From positions 1 through 8,295 of the forward strand of contig PNNU01000133.1 in NCBI GenBank assembly GCA_013824385.1: a DNA stretch of 8,295 nucleotides. Direction: 5' to 3'. The translations under genes and the position numbers were made by a program. The notes beneath the pieces are model-generated. The model worked only from the letters and a program-made list of their open reading frames with translations, made no database searches and was not told where the DNA came from. Shown here in pieces: positions 1 to 5,941 of the stretch (position 1 is its first letter; every line of letters starts with the position of its first letter). This DNA comes from Anaerolinea sp. (GTDB lineage: Bacteria > Chloroflexota > Anaerolineae > Anaerolineales > Anaerolineaceae).

Positions 1-791
1 GAAGTTGCGTTACCCGGGCCACCAGCCGTTGCGACATAAACAATATCAAACGTGGCCAGGGCAAAGATTACCGTTACTGTCAGACAGACGCCAATCTCTT
101 GCTTGAGAAGAGGAACTGTGATTGCGAAAAATTCTCTGATCCAGTTAGAGCCATCTATTCTCGCTGCCTCATAAAGCGATGGATCAACCTTTGACATGGC
201 TGTCGAAAGAAGGACTGTACAGAAACCGAGGAGTACCCAGATACCAATGATGCCCACAGCCGAAAGTGCCCAATCAAAATCACCCAACCAGGCGCGAGTG
301 ATCGAACCAAGACCGACAGTAGTAAGTATTTGATTGACCAGACCTGAAAGAGAAAGCAGCCAACCCCAAATGATGCCTGCCGCTACGAGTGCGATAATAT
401 AAGGCAGGAATAAAACCGTTCGGGCGATCTCTCCGAAGCGTCCGGTCGCCACCCGGTTGATTACACTTGCAACTACAAGGCCGAGCCCCACCGGTATGAA
501 ACTGAACCACACAACCAACCAGAAGGCATTGAAGATGGTACCGATCAGGTCAGGCACCTGGAAAACTGTTATGTAGTTCTTCAAACCGACCCAGGTCATC
601 GCACCAACACCGTTCCAGCGATGAAATGAGTATACGATGGTTAATAAGAAAGGCACGAGCACGAAGACTGCATACATAAAAAGTGCAGGTAGAACATACA
701 GCCATCCAACAAAAGCCTCTCGGAGAACTCGCTTACTTGCTCGGGGGCTCCTAGAGACTGAGAGAGTCGCAGGTTGATTATCCAATATCAT
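1..791 (-). CDS. CUT1-type sugar ABC transporter permease (MalF-like), 3' end missing
   Basis: This is an inner-membrane permease of a binding-protein-dependent carbohydrate importer. I translated it by hand; 263 codons are visible and the frame is open to the window's left edge, so the C-terminus (probably a few dozen residues) is missing. After a basic N-terminal tail, hydrophobic segments lie at about residues 28-55, 88-110, 127-147, 175-199 and 235-255. The cytoplasmic EAA loop that docks on the ATPase is clear: E208-A-A, G214 and P227 in the stretch beginning YEAARIDGSNW. The GGPGNAT near the edge is the usual motif before the last helix of this family. I chose ATG at 791; an in-frame GTG at 803 is possible, and neither has a strong Shine-Dalgarno. 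It follows the solute-binding protein gene by 63 nt with a hairpin between them, the common order for these operons. A second permease (MalG-like) would be expected beyond the edge. The sugar is unknown. Confidence 0.93.
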   Translation of the reverse strand, partial: MILDNQPATLSVSRSPRASKRVLREAFVGWLYVLPALFMYAVFVLVPFLLTIVYSFHRWNGVGAMTWVGLKNYITVFQVPDLIGTIFNAFWLVVWFSFIPVGLGLVVASVINRVATGRFGEIARTVLFLPYIIALVAAGIIWGWLLSLSGLVNQILTTVGLGSITRAWLGDFDWALSAVGIIGIWVLLGFCTVLLSTAMSKVDPSLYEAARIDGSNWIREFFAITVPLLKQEIGVCLTVTVIFALATFDIVYVATAGGPGNAT

Positions 792-812
792 TATCCAAGT
801 CACGATCTGGAA

Positions 813-837
813 GGCGCAGGGTTTTTACCCCTGCGCC
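813..837 (-). other. Intercistronic stem-loop between binding-protein and permease genes
   Basis: This is a perfect 9-bp, GC-rich inverted repeat (813-821 with 829-837) around a 7-nt loop. It sits 17 nt past the binding-protein stop codon and 21 nt before the permease start. On the minus strand it is followed by TTCCAGATCG with no T-run, so it is not a proper intrinsic terminator. By analogy with malE-malF intergenic hairpins, it probably protects the upstream message from 3' decay or causes partial termination. Either way the binding protein would exceed the permease. The structure is seen directly; the role is inferred. Confidence 0.7.
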
Positions 838-854
838 ATTACCGTTATTAATTA

Positions 855-2249
855 TTATTGAGCCAGTTCGCGCTCATACTCTGCTTGAACAGCTTTGAGG
901 AGACCGGCAGCGTCTTGCTGGCCGCCGACCATCTTCTGAAGTTCAGGAGTCCAACCTTGGGCAAAGATGGAACTGGTTGCGTTGGCAATGAAGTCCATTG
1001 AACCACCATCGGCACCCATGACAGGTCCAGCAGCAAGGGTTTCAGCAGTGACTGAGCCCGCAGCAACCTCAGGCATTGTAGCGCCAGCAGGTCCACCGGG
1101 GTTTGAGCCACCAATGGCTACATCGATTTTGCGAGCTTCATCATTAGAAGCGACCCAATTGAGGAAGAATGCGGCACAATCAGGATTTTTGGCCTTGGCT
1201 GCAATGCCAAAAGTTAATGGGGCCGACATGGCTGCATAACCACCGTCAGCTTCAGCGGGGGGCATCAAGAAAAATCCAACATTACCAGGCATGGCAGTGT
1301 CATATCCAGCATTCTGCCAATCACCGTTGAAGGTAAAGACACCTTCACCAGCACCAAATCTGGCGGCAGCATCAGTATATTCGATTGCATTGATGTCAGT
1401 TGGGAAATAGCCAGCCTTGATCCACTCTTCAAGATGTTGAGCAGCAATGAGGTTAGTGGCTGTATCAATTGTTGCACCAGCTTTTCCAAAGATCCATTCA
1501 TTGATCGGTCCAACCGGGCCATAAGCAGCCATCAATTGTTGAAGCGGGAAGGCGAGGCCCATACCACTTTTTGCGCTTCCCCAGATCATAATAGGCTGAA
1601 GACCGGCTTCTTTTGCTGCAGCGAGCAAAGCTTCAAACTCGGCAACAGTCTTGGGTGCTTCGGTCATGCCGATTTGTTTAGCCTGTTCTTTGTTATAGAA
1701 AACACCGGTGAGGCTGTAGTTAAGTCCCATGGCATAGAGCGTGCCAGAACCACGGACACCATCAGCATCAATGCGGTTCTGGTTGAGTTGTGGCACAGGC
1801 CAATCGTTCCAGCCAAAAGCCTCAGCGTAGGAATCAAGGCTCATCAACAAACCATCTTTGGCGAAAGAAACCATGGTCGGCAGTCTCAGGAGGTCAGGAG
1901 CATTGTCACTCGCAAGTACAAGCGGTGTGGAAGTGATCAGATTCGCAAACTGGTCCTGGCTGATATCCCAAGTAACATTCGGGTATTGCTTGGTGAATTC
2001 TTCAGCGAGTTTGAAAGGAATGTCAAAACCAGTTTCAAAAGTGGCTTTGAGTACGACAGGCTCGGTGCCGCAATTAGGAGTAGTTGCGACAGCCTCTGTT
2101 GGGACTTCTGTCGTCGCTACTACAGGTGCTTCAGTTGCGGCTGTTGTTGGTTCGACGACGGGGGTAGCCGTCGCGGCCGGTTTACATGCGGCTAAAAGCA
2201 TACTGCTAATAAGAAGCAGGCCAAGCAATTTCATGATATTTGTTTTCAT
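855..2249 (-). CDS. Family-1 extracellular solute-binding lipoprotein of a sugar ABC importer
   Basis: This lipid-anchored receptor would capture a sugar or oligosaccharide outside the cell and deliver it to the permease encoded next. The 464-aa length fits SBP_bac_1 (MalE/UgpB-like) proteins. The N-terminus has a basic start, a hydrophobic core and the lipobox LLAAC with the lipidated Cys at 22. An Ala/Thr/Pro/Val-rich tether follows to about residue 58, and then the two-lobe binding domain. The stretch GEGVFTFNGDWQNAG matches the conserved hinge-region segment of this family (G-x-x-x-F-x-x-N-G-x-W). Start choice is well supported: AGGAGA at 2254-2259 lies 4 nt before the ATG at 2249. The gene lies downstream of a LacI regulator gene and its operator, so sugar induction is expected. 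The ligand cannot be read from the sequence. Confidence 0.96.
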   Translation of the reverse strand: MKTNIMKLLGLLLISSMLLAACKPAATATPVVEPTTAATEAPVVATTEVPTEAVATTPNCGTEPVVLKATFETGFDIPFKLAEEFTKQYPNVTWDISQDQFANLITSTPLVLASDNAPDLLRLPTMVSFAKDGLLMSLDSYAEAFGWNDWPVPQLNQNRIDADGVRGSGTLYAMGLNYSLTGVFYNKEQAKQIGMTEAPKTVAEFEALLAAAKEAGLQPIMIWGSAKSGMGLAFPLQQLMAAYGPVGPINEWIFGKAGATIDTATNLIAAQHLEEWIKAGYFPTDINAIEYTDAAARFGAGEGVFTFNGDWQNAGYDTAMPGNVGFFLMPPAEADGGYAAMSAPLTFGIAAKAKNPDCAAFFLNWVASNDEARKIDVAIGGSNPGGPAGATMPEVAAGSVTAETLAAGPVMGADGGSMDFIANATSSIFAQGWTPELQKMVGGQQDAAGLLKAVQAEYERELAQ

Positions 2250-2410
2250 TTCTTCTCCTAGTAAATTATTTTAAATCAATTATAGAATTTGAATTTTTTA
2301 TTCTCTTTTTTTGTCTTGCCTCCTTGAGTCGATAAAAGAACATCGTGATGAAAATTCACAGGGATAATTTATAAAGATTTATGACTCTATTGGGCTAGTA
2401 AAATGTTTGC

Positions 2411-2426
2411 ATGAAAACACTTTCAT
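2411..2426 (-). promoter_or_regulatory. LacI-family operator upstream of the solute-binding protein gene
   Basis: The site is ATGAAAACACTTTCAT on the plus strand, a 16-bp imperfect palindrome with six perfectly paired bases on each side (ATGAAA and TTTCAT). It fits the TGNAAN-centre-NTTNCA form of LacI-family operators, except that the usual central CG is CA. The same 18 bases, including the following AA, recur in the lacI promoter at 3497-3514. It lies 4 bp downstream of the proposed -10 box, so a bound repressor would cover the expected transcription start. Confidence 0.85.
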
Positions 2427-2430
2427 AAAA

Positions 2431-2459
2431 AGAATAACATATTCCCCCCGGAATTGCAA
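2431..2459 (-). promoter_or_regulatory. Proposed promoter of the solute-binding protein operon
   Basis: On the minus strand, TTGCAA (2454-2459) and TATTCT (2431-2436) are separated by exactly 17 bp, and TG one base before the second box makes it an extended -10. Each hexamer matches consensus at only 4 of 6 positions, so the call leans on spacing, the extended -10 and the adjoining operator. It starts just beyond the lacI stop codon. Transcription would begin near 2424 and give an AT-rich leader of about 175 nt. I recognise no riboswitch in that leader. A TATAAT at 2279-2284 nearer the gene lacks a -35 partner. Confidence 0.5.
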
Positions 2460-2468
2460 TAAGCAATT
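2452..2468 (-). other. Small hairpin just after the lacI stop codon
   Basis: This 6-bp inverted repeat (2452-2457 with 2463-2468) around a 5-nt loop begins 1 nt past the lacI stop. It is AT-rich, and no T-run follows it on the minus strand. At best it is a weak transcript end; readthrough from lacI into the solute-binding protein gene is likely. It overlaps the proposed -35 box. Confidence 0.25.
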
Positions 2469-2469
2469 T

Positions 2470-3474
2470 TTATGCGGTCAAACGTTCAATGACAGTCAAA
2501 GGAAGTGTTACGTGTTGAATTGGACGAGAATGATCAGCAATATGCGACAACAAAATTTCAATGGAAATTCGTCCTGATTCATCCAAATGCTGCTGAACAG
2601 TGGTGAGGTCTTCATAGTCAGCCATATCGAGATCATCAAATCCGATCACAGCTAATTGTTCGGGTACTTTTATGCCAAGTTGGCGTGCCGCTTTGAGGAC
2701 TCCCAATGCCTGGAAATCCGTTGCTGCAAAAACAGCAGTTGGTGGGTTTGGCATATCCAACAATTCTTTTGCGACAATTCTGGCTTGTTCCTGATCATAA
2801 GGCGCAAGACGAACAAATTCTTTTGGGATCTCCAGGTTTGCCGATTTAAGAGCCTGCCGAAAACCTTTTAATCGCAAGCTCACTGGATGGATTGAATATT
2901 CAGGTAAGTCAGTGTCCCCCAAAAAAGCAATCCGTTGATGACCTTTTTTGATTAAGTATTCTGTTGCTATCCTCCCCCCTTCAACATCATTAATTTCAAC
3001 ACTATTTAACAAGGCGTGGGGGAACTCAATTAATACAGTTGGGAGTTGATGTTCAACAAGTCGATTTACATCCGCTTCAGCAACCGGGAGGGACATAATT
3101 ACAAGTCCATCCAGGTTCCCTGTTAGGGGTAATGACGAAAGATAACTTTGTAAACGATTATTAGAATCTACGGTGTAAATAACCAGATCGTAATTCTCTT
3201 TGGAAAGTGACCCTGCAATGCCCCGCAATCTTTGAACAAACGAAGGCGCTGTAAAAAAAGGAGTGATAACTCCGATTCTTCCTTTTAGGCGTAAAGCCCG
3301 GGCACGCGCCTCAGCCTGAGGTACAAACCCTAATTTATCAATTGCTTCATAAACTCTTTGCCTTGTATTAAGGTTTACTTTTTCAGGTGTATTAATTACA
3401 CGTGAGATGGTAGAGATACTCACGCCAGAAAGTTCTGCCACGTCAAAAATTGTTGGTACTTTTTTCCCATTCAT
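2470..3474 (-). CDS. LacI-family transcriptional repressor of the sugar-uptake operon
   Basis: This is a 334-aa cytoplasmic DNA-binding regulator of normal length for the family. Residues 7-27 form the helix-turn-helix (PTIFDVAELSGVSISTISRV, the LacI/GalR signature), followed by a helix with TRQRVYEAIDKLGFVP. The hinge ARARALRL (about 56-63) would insert into the operator's minor groove. From about residue 67 there is a periplasmic-binding-protein-like effector domain. It starts GRIGVITPFF and includes AVFAATDFQALGVLKAARQLG and the late motif LAVIGFDDLDMADY typical of the family. The ATG at 3474 puts the HTH at the usual distance from the N-terminus; only a weak GGTGG lies upstream. The gene sits directly before the binding-protein gene in the same direction. 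Identical operators precede both, so it probably represses itself and the transporter until a sugar binds. The inducer is unknown. Confidence 0.97.
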   Translation of the reverse strand: MNGKKVPTIFDVAELSGVSISTISRVINTPEKVNLNTRQRVYEAIDKLGFVPQAEARARALRLKGRIGVITPFFTAPSFVQRLRGIAGSLSKENYDLVIYTVDSNNRLQSYLSSLPLTGNLDGLVIMSLPVAEADVNRLVEHQLPTVLIEFPHALLNSVEINDVEGGRIATEYLIKKGHQRIAFLGDTDLPEYSIHPVSLRLKGFRQALKSANLEIPKEFVRLAPYDQEQARIVAKELLDMPNPPTAVFAATDFQALGVLKAARQLGIKVPEQLAVIGFDDLDMADYEDLTTVQQHLDESGRISIEILLSHIADHSRPIQHVTLPLTVIERLTA

Positions 3475-3496
3475 AAGTTACATCCCACCGGCTTTA

Positions 3497-3512
3497 ATGA
3501 AAACACTTTCAT
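3497..3512 (-). promoter_or_regulatory. LacI-family operator in the lacI promoter (autoregulation)
   Basis: This is the same sequence as the site at 2411-2426, ATGAAAACACTTTCAT, identical over 18 bases when the following AA is included. It overlaps the last 2 bp of the -10 box and covers the expected transcription start, a position that would block RNA polymerase. It lies 23 bp upstream of the lacI start codon. Confidence 0.9.
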
Positions 3513-3539
3513 AATAGCATAAGGTTTTTTATTCGTCAA
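3511..3539 (-). promoter_or_regulatory. Promoter of the LacI-family regulator gene
   Basis: On the minus strand, TTGACG (3534-3539) and TATTAT (3511-3516) are separated by 17 bp. Each matches the housekeeping sigma consensus at 5 of 6 positions, and the TGC before the -10 adds an extended -10 element. Transcription should begin near 3504, giving a leader of about 30 nt. The operator sits on the downstream edge. Confidence 0.85.
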
Positions 3540-3655
3540 TGAAATTAGTTTGAAATTAATTAACAAACAAAAGCCTCCCCACTGCATGCAACAGGACGCT
3601 CCTGATAGATTTTAGTTATTGTCCATCCCGTGAAACCAAACCACAAACAGAGTTA

Positions 3656-3697
3656 CTCGATATCATCCCCGGATGGGGGAAGTCTGAACCTGATTAA
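3656..3697 (-). repeat. Third, decayed copy of the tRNA-Lys 3'-half unit
   Basis: Read on the minus strand from 3697, this begins with TTAATCAGGTTCAG, exactly as the second copy does from 3786. It then has a short GC-rich hairpin (CCCC paired with GGGG) and GATATCGAG where the second copy has GATATTCAAG. The acceptor-end part can no longer be recognised and no third terminator is visible. The beginning is certain; the end coordinate is approximate. Confidence 0.6.
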
Positions 3698-3722
3698 CCA
3701 AAAAGAACCCAAAAGGATTCTT
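3698..3722 (-). terminator. Second terminator copy, behind the tRNA-Lys remnant
   Basis: An 8-bp stem (3715-3722 with 3703-3710, read on the minus strand) with a TTTT loop is followed by TTTGG. One G-U pair has replaced a G-C pair relative to the copy at 3787-3811. The pairing is still complete, so it may work as a back-up terminator for tRNA-Lys. Confidence 0.7.
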
Positions 3723-3733
3723 CAATATGATTG

Positions 3734-3786
3734 TGATCCGCCAGGACTTGAATATCACACCCCAAGGGTGCCCTGAACCTGATTAA
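3734..3786 (-). pseudogene. tRNA-Lys 3'-half remnant (anticodon loop to discriminator base)
   Basis: This 53-nt stretch matches the 3' 39 nt of the intact tRNA-Lys at 3823-3861. It begins TTAATCAG in the anticodon loop and keeps the GTTCAGGG T-stem side. It ends with a T-loop-like TTCAAG, TCCTG, GCGGATC and A. It has lost 3 nt from the variable region and 1 nt from the far T-stem. It has gained 18 nt (3753-3770) in the T arm that can fold as a small hairpin. There is no 5' half, so it cannot form a tRNA. Its own trailer and terminator follow, as for the intact gene. Confidence 0.8.
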
Positions 3787-3811
3787 CCAAAAAGAACCCA
3801 AACGGGTTCTT
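3787..3811 (-). terminator. Intrinsic terminator of tRNA-Lys
   Basis: A perfect 8-bp stem, AAGAACCC with GGGTTCTT, encloses a GTTT loop (3804-3811 and 3792-3799, read on the minus strand). It ends in a T-rich run, TTCTTTTTGG. It starts 11 nt past the tRNA 3' end. Confidence 0.85.
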
Positions 3812-3822
3812 CGAGAAAGTTG

Positions 3823-3894
3823 TGATCCACCAGGGGCTCGAACCCTGAACCTGCTGATTAAGAGTCAGTTGCTCTACCATTGAGCTAGTGGACC
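3823..3894 (-). tRNA. trnK: tRNA-Lys (anticodon CTT)
   Basis: A 72-nt cloverleaf folds by eye. The acceptor stem GGTCCAC/GTGGATC has one G-U pair. The D arm is GCTC, loop AATGGTA, GAGC. The anticodon arm is ACTGA, loop CTCTTAA, TCAGC, with CTT at positions 34-36, reading AAG. The variable region is AGGTT, and the T arm is CAGGG, loop TTCGAGC, CCCTG. The discriminator base is A. The outermost anticodon-stem pair is an A-C mismatch. The CCA end is not encoded (the next bases are CAA), so it must be added by nucleotidyltransferase. The gene is transcribed alone, with its own promoter and terminator. Its 3' half is duplicated downstream. Confidence 0.97.
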
Positions 3895-3915
3895 GTCGTC
3901 GATTGTTCGTCGGTT

Positions 3916-3943
3916 ATTATAATCCAAAAGGGGCCTCTGTCAA
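3916..3943 (-). promoter_or_regulatory. Promoter of tRNA-Lys
   Basis: Both hexamers are perfect: TTGACA (3938-3943) and TATAAT (3916-3921) on the minus strand, spaced 16 bp. Transcription would start near 3909, about 15 nt before the mature tRNA 5' end. A consensus promoter is typical for a stable RNA gene. Confidence 0.93.
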
Positions 3944-3987
3944 TGAGGGCTGTCTGAAGCTTAAATATTTCTAAACCTGCTTTAAAC

Positions 3988-4021
3988 AAATCCTCCACGG
4001 TTTCAAAACCGCGGAGGATTT
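3988..4021 (-). terminator. Terminator after the NBR1-domain lipoprotein gene
   Basis: A long hairpin has a 9-bp arm (AAATCCTCC/GGAGGATTT) and a 6-bp arm (CGGTTT/AAACCG) separated by one position, with a 2-nt loop. On the minus-strand transcript the middle position is a G-U wobble, giving an unbroken 16-bp stem. On the plus strand it would be an A-C mismatch. This supports use by the gene ending at 4027. The trailing sequence GTTTAAAG is only a modest T-tract. Confidence 0.85.
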
Positions 4022-4026
4022 GATGG

Positions 4027-4980
4027 TTATGGTGTGCAGGTTACCGGTATAGTCACAGTACCAAATTCCTGATGGTTGGGATAGTCGTTGTAGAACGACA
4101 CCGTGACTGGCCCGGTTATTAAGACTGGCAAAGTGTAAACAGGAGTGGTTTTTGCGCCAGCCGCATCGAAGACAAGTTCCATCGTGGCAGAATTGCCCCC
4201 CGTCGAAGTGATGAAATAGTAGGTGATCTTGCCGGAGGTATTGGCAGTTACGGATGCTGTAATCGCCACTACTCCTGGGCAAGGACCTGAATAGGCCGCG
4301 GGTGCGACCGTTACACTTGCCGACGTAACCGCCAGGGCTTGATCCACTTTAATCTTGACCCAGAAAGAGCCGTCCGCATTGGCGCCCAAACCAAAGGTCG
4401 TACCCGTATCGGTTTGCAGCATCCACTTGCCCTGATAGGTCTTGGTGGCGGCGGGAGCTTTCAACTTTACCGAGATATCAATGCTGCCTCCTGGCGGAAC
4501 GGTCTGTCCGATGGATGAGGAAGCCGGTCCACTCATGGCATCTCCGCTGACGAAGACCAACTTGAAATTGGAGTTCCAACTGGCGGTGCCTGCGTTGGTA
4601 AGACGCCAGGTTTTGGTAAATTCGGTATTTGGTTTAACCACGGTGTCATCTGGATAATTGACATCGCTCACTTTGCCGATGCGGAAAGTTGGTGCAGGAG
4701 TAAAGGTTATTGTAGGCATGGGAACTTCAATAGTTGGCGTAACCGTGAATGTCGCCGTTTGCAAGGCTGCCTCAGGCGTATTCGTCCCGATCACGGGTGC
4801 CTCGGGGGTGGTATCGATAGCCAATTGGGTTTGCAACACAGCCACTGTCTGCGCTACACTGGTTTGCTGATTGACGAGGTCAGTGGCTGCCGAATCTCTG
4901 CCAGGCAAATTGCACCCGGATAAGCTTAAACATATGGCCAGCACCAGCCACATTCTCGCATTTTTCATAATATTTTTCAT
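4027..4980 (-). CDS. Secreted lipoprotein with NBR1-type Ig-like domain
   Basis: This 317-aa protein is likely anchored outside the cell. It has a signal peptide with lipobox LSGC (Cys 23), a Gln/Thr-rich segment (about 33-54, possibly helical) and a Thr/Pro-rich linker to about residue 99. The domain at about 101-212 matches the Ig-like 'next to BRCA1' fold. Its signs are TKTWRLTNAGTASWNSNF, then VPPGGSIDISVKLKAP, then YQGKWMLQTDTGTTFG. A second beta-rich domain (about 220-317) starts at SGPCP; Cys 234 and Cys 315 could form a disulphide. Such domains usually bind proteins or glycans; the role here is unknown. I set the start at 4980 because AGGGAGA (4984-4990) stands just before that ATG. 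An ATG at 5010 would put this ribosome site inside the gene and add ten non-signal-like residues. The gene lies 125 nt after the previous one, with no convincing promoter seen between, so operon membership is uncertain. Confidence 0.93.
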   Translation of the reverse strand: MKNIMKNARMWLVLAICLSLSGCNLPGRDSAATDLVNQQTSVAQTVAVLQTQLAIDTTPEAPVIGTNTPEAALQTATFTVTPTIEVPMPTITFTPAPTFRIGKVSDVNYPDDTVVKPNTEFTKTWRLTNAGTASWNSNFKLVFVSGDAMSGPASSSIGQTVPPGGSIDISVKLKAPAATKTYQGKWMLQTDTGTTFGLGANADGSFWVKIKVDQALAVTSASVTVAPAAYSGPCPGVVAITASVTANTSGKITYYFITSTGGNSATMELVFDAAGAKTTPVYTLPVLITGPVTVSFYNDYPNHQEFGTVTIPVTCTP

Positions 4981-5105
4981 TTTTCTCCCTAAACTACCCA
5001 ATGGAAACATTTAGCAACTACCACATCGATTTTATTCTCAACAAAAGAGAATATACCAAATATGGAACCTCCATACAAGGCAATTTAGGTTCTACTTTCA
5101 CCATT

Positions 5106-5912
5106 CTATTCGCTGCTCGGAACACAATATTGTGGCAAAGTGAACGTTATTGGTACATTGATGTTGGTCAGGTCAATTGATGCTTCAATATTCGATGTCT
5201 CGTTCTCTTGAGTACCTTCTGCAGCAGATTGTACTTCAAGTAACAAATGATATTTGACAATGTAATTTCCGTCTTTGGCCAGCCAGTAATCACCTGAATT
5301 TACCGTTGCCACGGAACCAGAAGAATCGCCAATACCTGACAACTGGAATGTAAAATGATTGGTGTCAACGCCGTTGACCATTTCTTCGCCAACAAATTCC
5401 GGATTGTCGATCAGGGGTATTACATCAACCATGCCCTTGTAGACATCAAGCATTTCTTTTTCCTGGGCGGTCATTTCTGAATAAGTCCAATCTTCACCGC
5501 TTCCAGAACAGGTTACGTTTCCGATCACATAAGTTTCATCGGTCGAATTATTTTCTTCCGTATCGTTCTCAGGGTCAAATGACCTGGAGACGGTGGTTGT
5601 ATGTGAGTTTTTATCGACCACGGAGCGTTCTACCGTTTCAGTCATCTCGGTCAATGCACCCTTGGAATCACTGGACCGAAGGAACAAGGTCAGCATATAT
5701 GAATCCAGGCTTCCCAATCCTTCCTGCAATCCAACAGGTTTAGAATCCACCTTTTCGGCAAAAACACCTTGAGACGGAGTATCAGTCTCTTCGAACGTAT
5801 TTTCCGCGTCATTATCAGCGTTTTTATCCAGGTTGAGCGGAAGATTACAGGCTGTGACGATTAAGACCGTAATGAGGATGAACATAATTTTGATTAATTT
5901 CGGTTTATTCAT
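5106..5912 (-). CDS. Lipoprotein of unknown function, linked to an FtsX-type ABC system
   Basis: I do not recognise a named family with certainty. The 268-aa product has a lipoprotein signal with lipobox VTAC (Cys 22). A very acidic, Asp/Glu/Asn-rich tether runs to about residue 48, followed by one folded domain. That domain contains a short helix-rich part (about 147-170), VNGVDTNHFTFQLSG (179-193) and GDYWLAKDGNYIVKYHLLLE (207-226). The pattern of 'processed ligand, Tyr-Trp, then beta-strand pairs' resembles LolA/LppX/LprG-like lipoproteins that carry lipids. That is a weak inference from motif style. Cys 135 and Cys 263 may pair. GAGGTG (5917-5922) precedes the ATG. It starts 29 nt after the permease stop, so it is probably cotranscribed with the transporter and may be its extracytoplasmic partner. 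Confidence 0.88.
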   Translation of the reverse strand: MNKPKLIKIMFILITVLIVTACNLPLNLDKNADNDAENTFEETDTPSQGVFAEKVDSKPVGLQEGLGSLDSYMLTLFLRSSDSKGALTEMTETVERSVVDKNSHTTTVSRSFDPENDTEENNSTDETYVIGNVTCSGSGEDWTYSEMTAQEKEMLDVYKGMVDVIPLIDNPEFVGEEMVNGVDTNHFTFQLSGIGDSSGSVATVNSGDYWLAKDGNYIVKYHLLLEVQSAAEGTQENETSNIEASIDLTNINVPITFTLPQYCVPSSE

Positions 5913-5941
5913 TTTTCACCTCTCTCATATAACAAAATAGA

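Larger units (their letters stand above)
3684..3802. repeat. 30-bp exact direct repeat, 89-bp period
   Basis: The 30 bases at 3684-3713 recur without change at 3773-3802. Homology continues past both: TTGTGATCC at 3731-3739 recurs at 3820-3828, again 89 bp away. Each exact repeat spans the start of one unit (anticodon-loop side of the tRNA 3' half) and the T-rich side of the preceding unit's terminator. The duplicated module is therefore 'tRNA 3' half, trailer, terminator'. Confidence 0.9.
3540..3822. other. Gene-free stretch between the lacI promoter and the tRNA gene
   Basis: No coding region is visible on either strand. The part nearer the tRNA (about 3656-3822) is filled by tandem copies of tRNA 3'-end plus terminator, annotated separately. 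The part from 3540 to about 3655 is AT-rich next to the lacI promoter. It holds only a small 5-bp hairpin near 3592-3604 (CAGGA with TCCTG) and the palindrome TGCATGCA near 3583-3590. I assign neither a function. Confidence 0.7.

Noticed and set aside
1434..2195. A 253-codon plus-strand open frame opposite the binding-protein gene
   Set aside because: It is antisense to a clear lipoprotein gene with strong family features; its own protein is Ser/Cys/Arg-rich with no motif, as expected from a shadow frame.
2279..2284. A perfect TATAAT on the minus strand close to the binding-protein gene
   Set aside because: There is no recognisable -35 at 16-18 bp and no extended -10, and it lies far from the operator. 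The weaker but correctly spaced promoter at 2431-2459 fits the operator better.
2319..2325. A perfect AAGGAGG on the minus strand in the same leader
   Set aside because: No start codon lies at a workable distance downstream; probably chance or a relic.
2266..2343. A 25-codon minus-strand reading frame in the leader of the binding-protein gene, rich in Lys/Arg, ending 7 nt before the real Shine-Dalgarno
   Set aside because: No ribosome-binding site precedes its ATG, its composition just mirrors A-rich DNA, and nothing suggests attenuation (no codon run, no alternative hairpins).
3656..3822. Possible CRISPR array or IS remnant in the repeat region
   Set aside because: The repeat period contains tRNA 3'-half and terminator homology rather than repeat-spacer units. 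There are no terminal inverted repeats or transposase fragments.
4981..5010. A ten-residue N-terminal extension of the NBR1-domain lipoprotein starting at 5010
   Set aside because: The Shine-Dalgarno AGGGAGA lies inside this extension just before the ATG at 4980, and starting there gives a standard lipoprotein signal peptide.
5035..5074. Two weak inverted repeats (5035-5051 and 5062-5074) between the two lipoprotein genes
   Set aside because: Stems are only 5 bp and AT-rich with no T-run; I cannot support either as a terminator or regulatory site.
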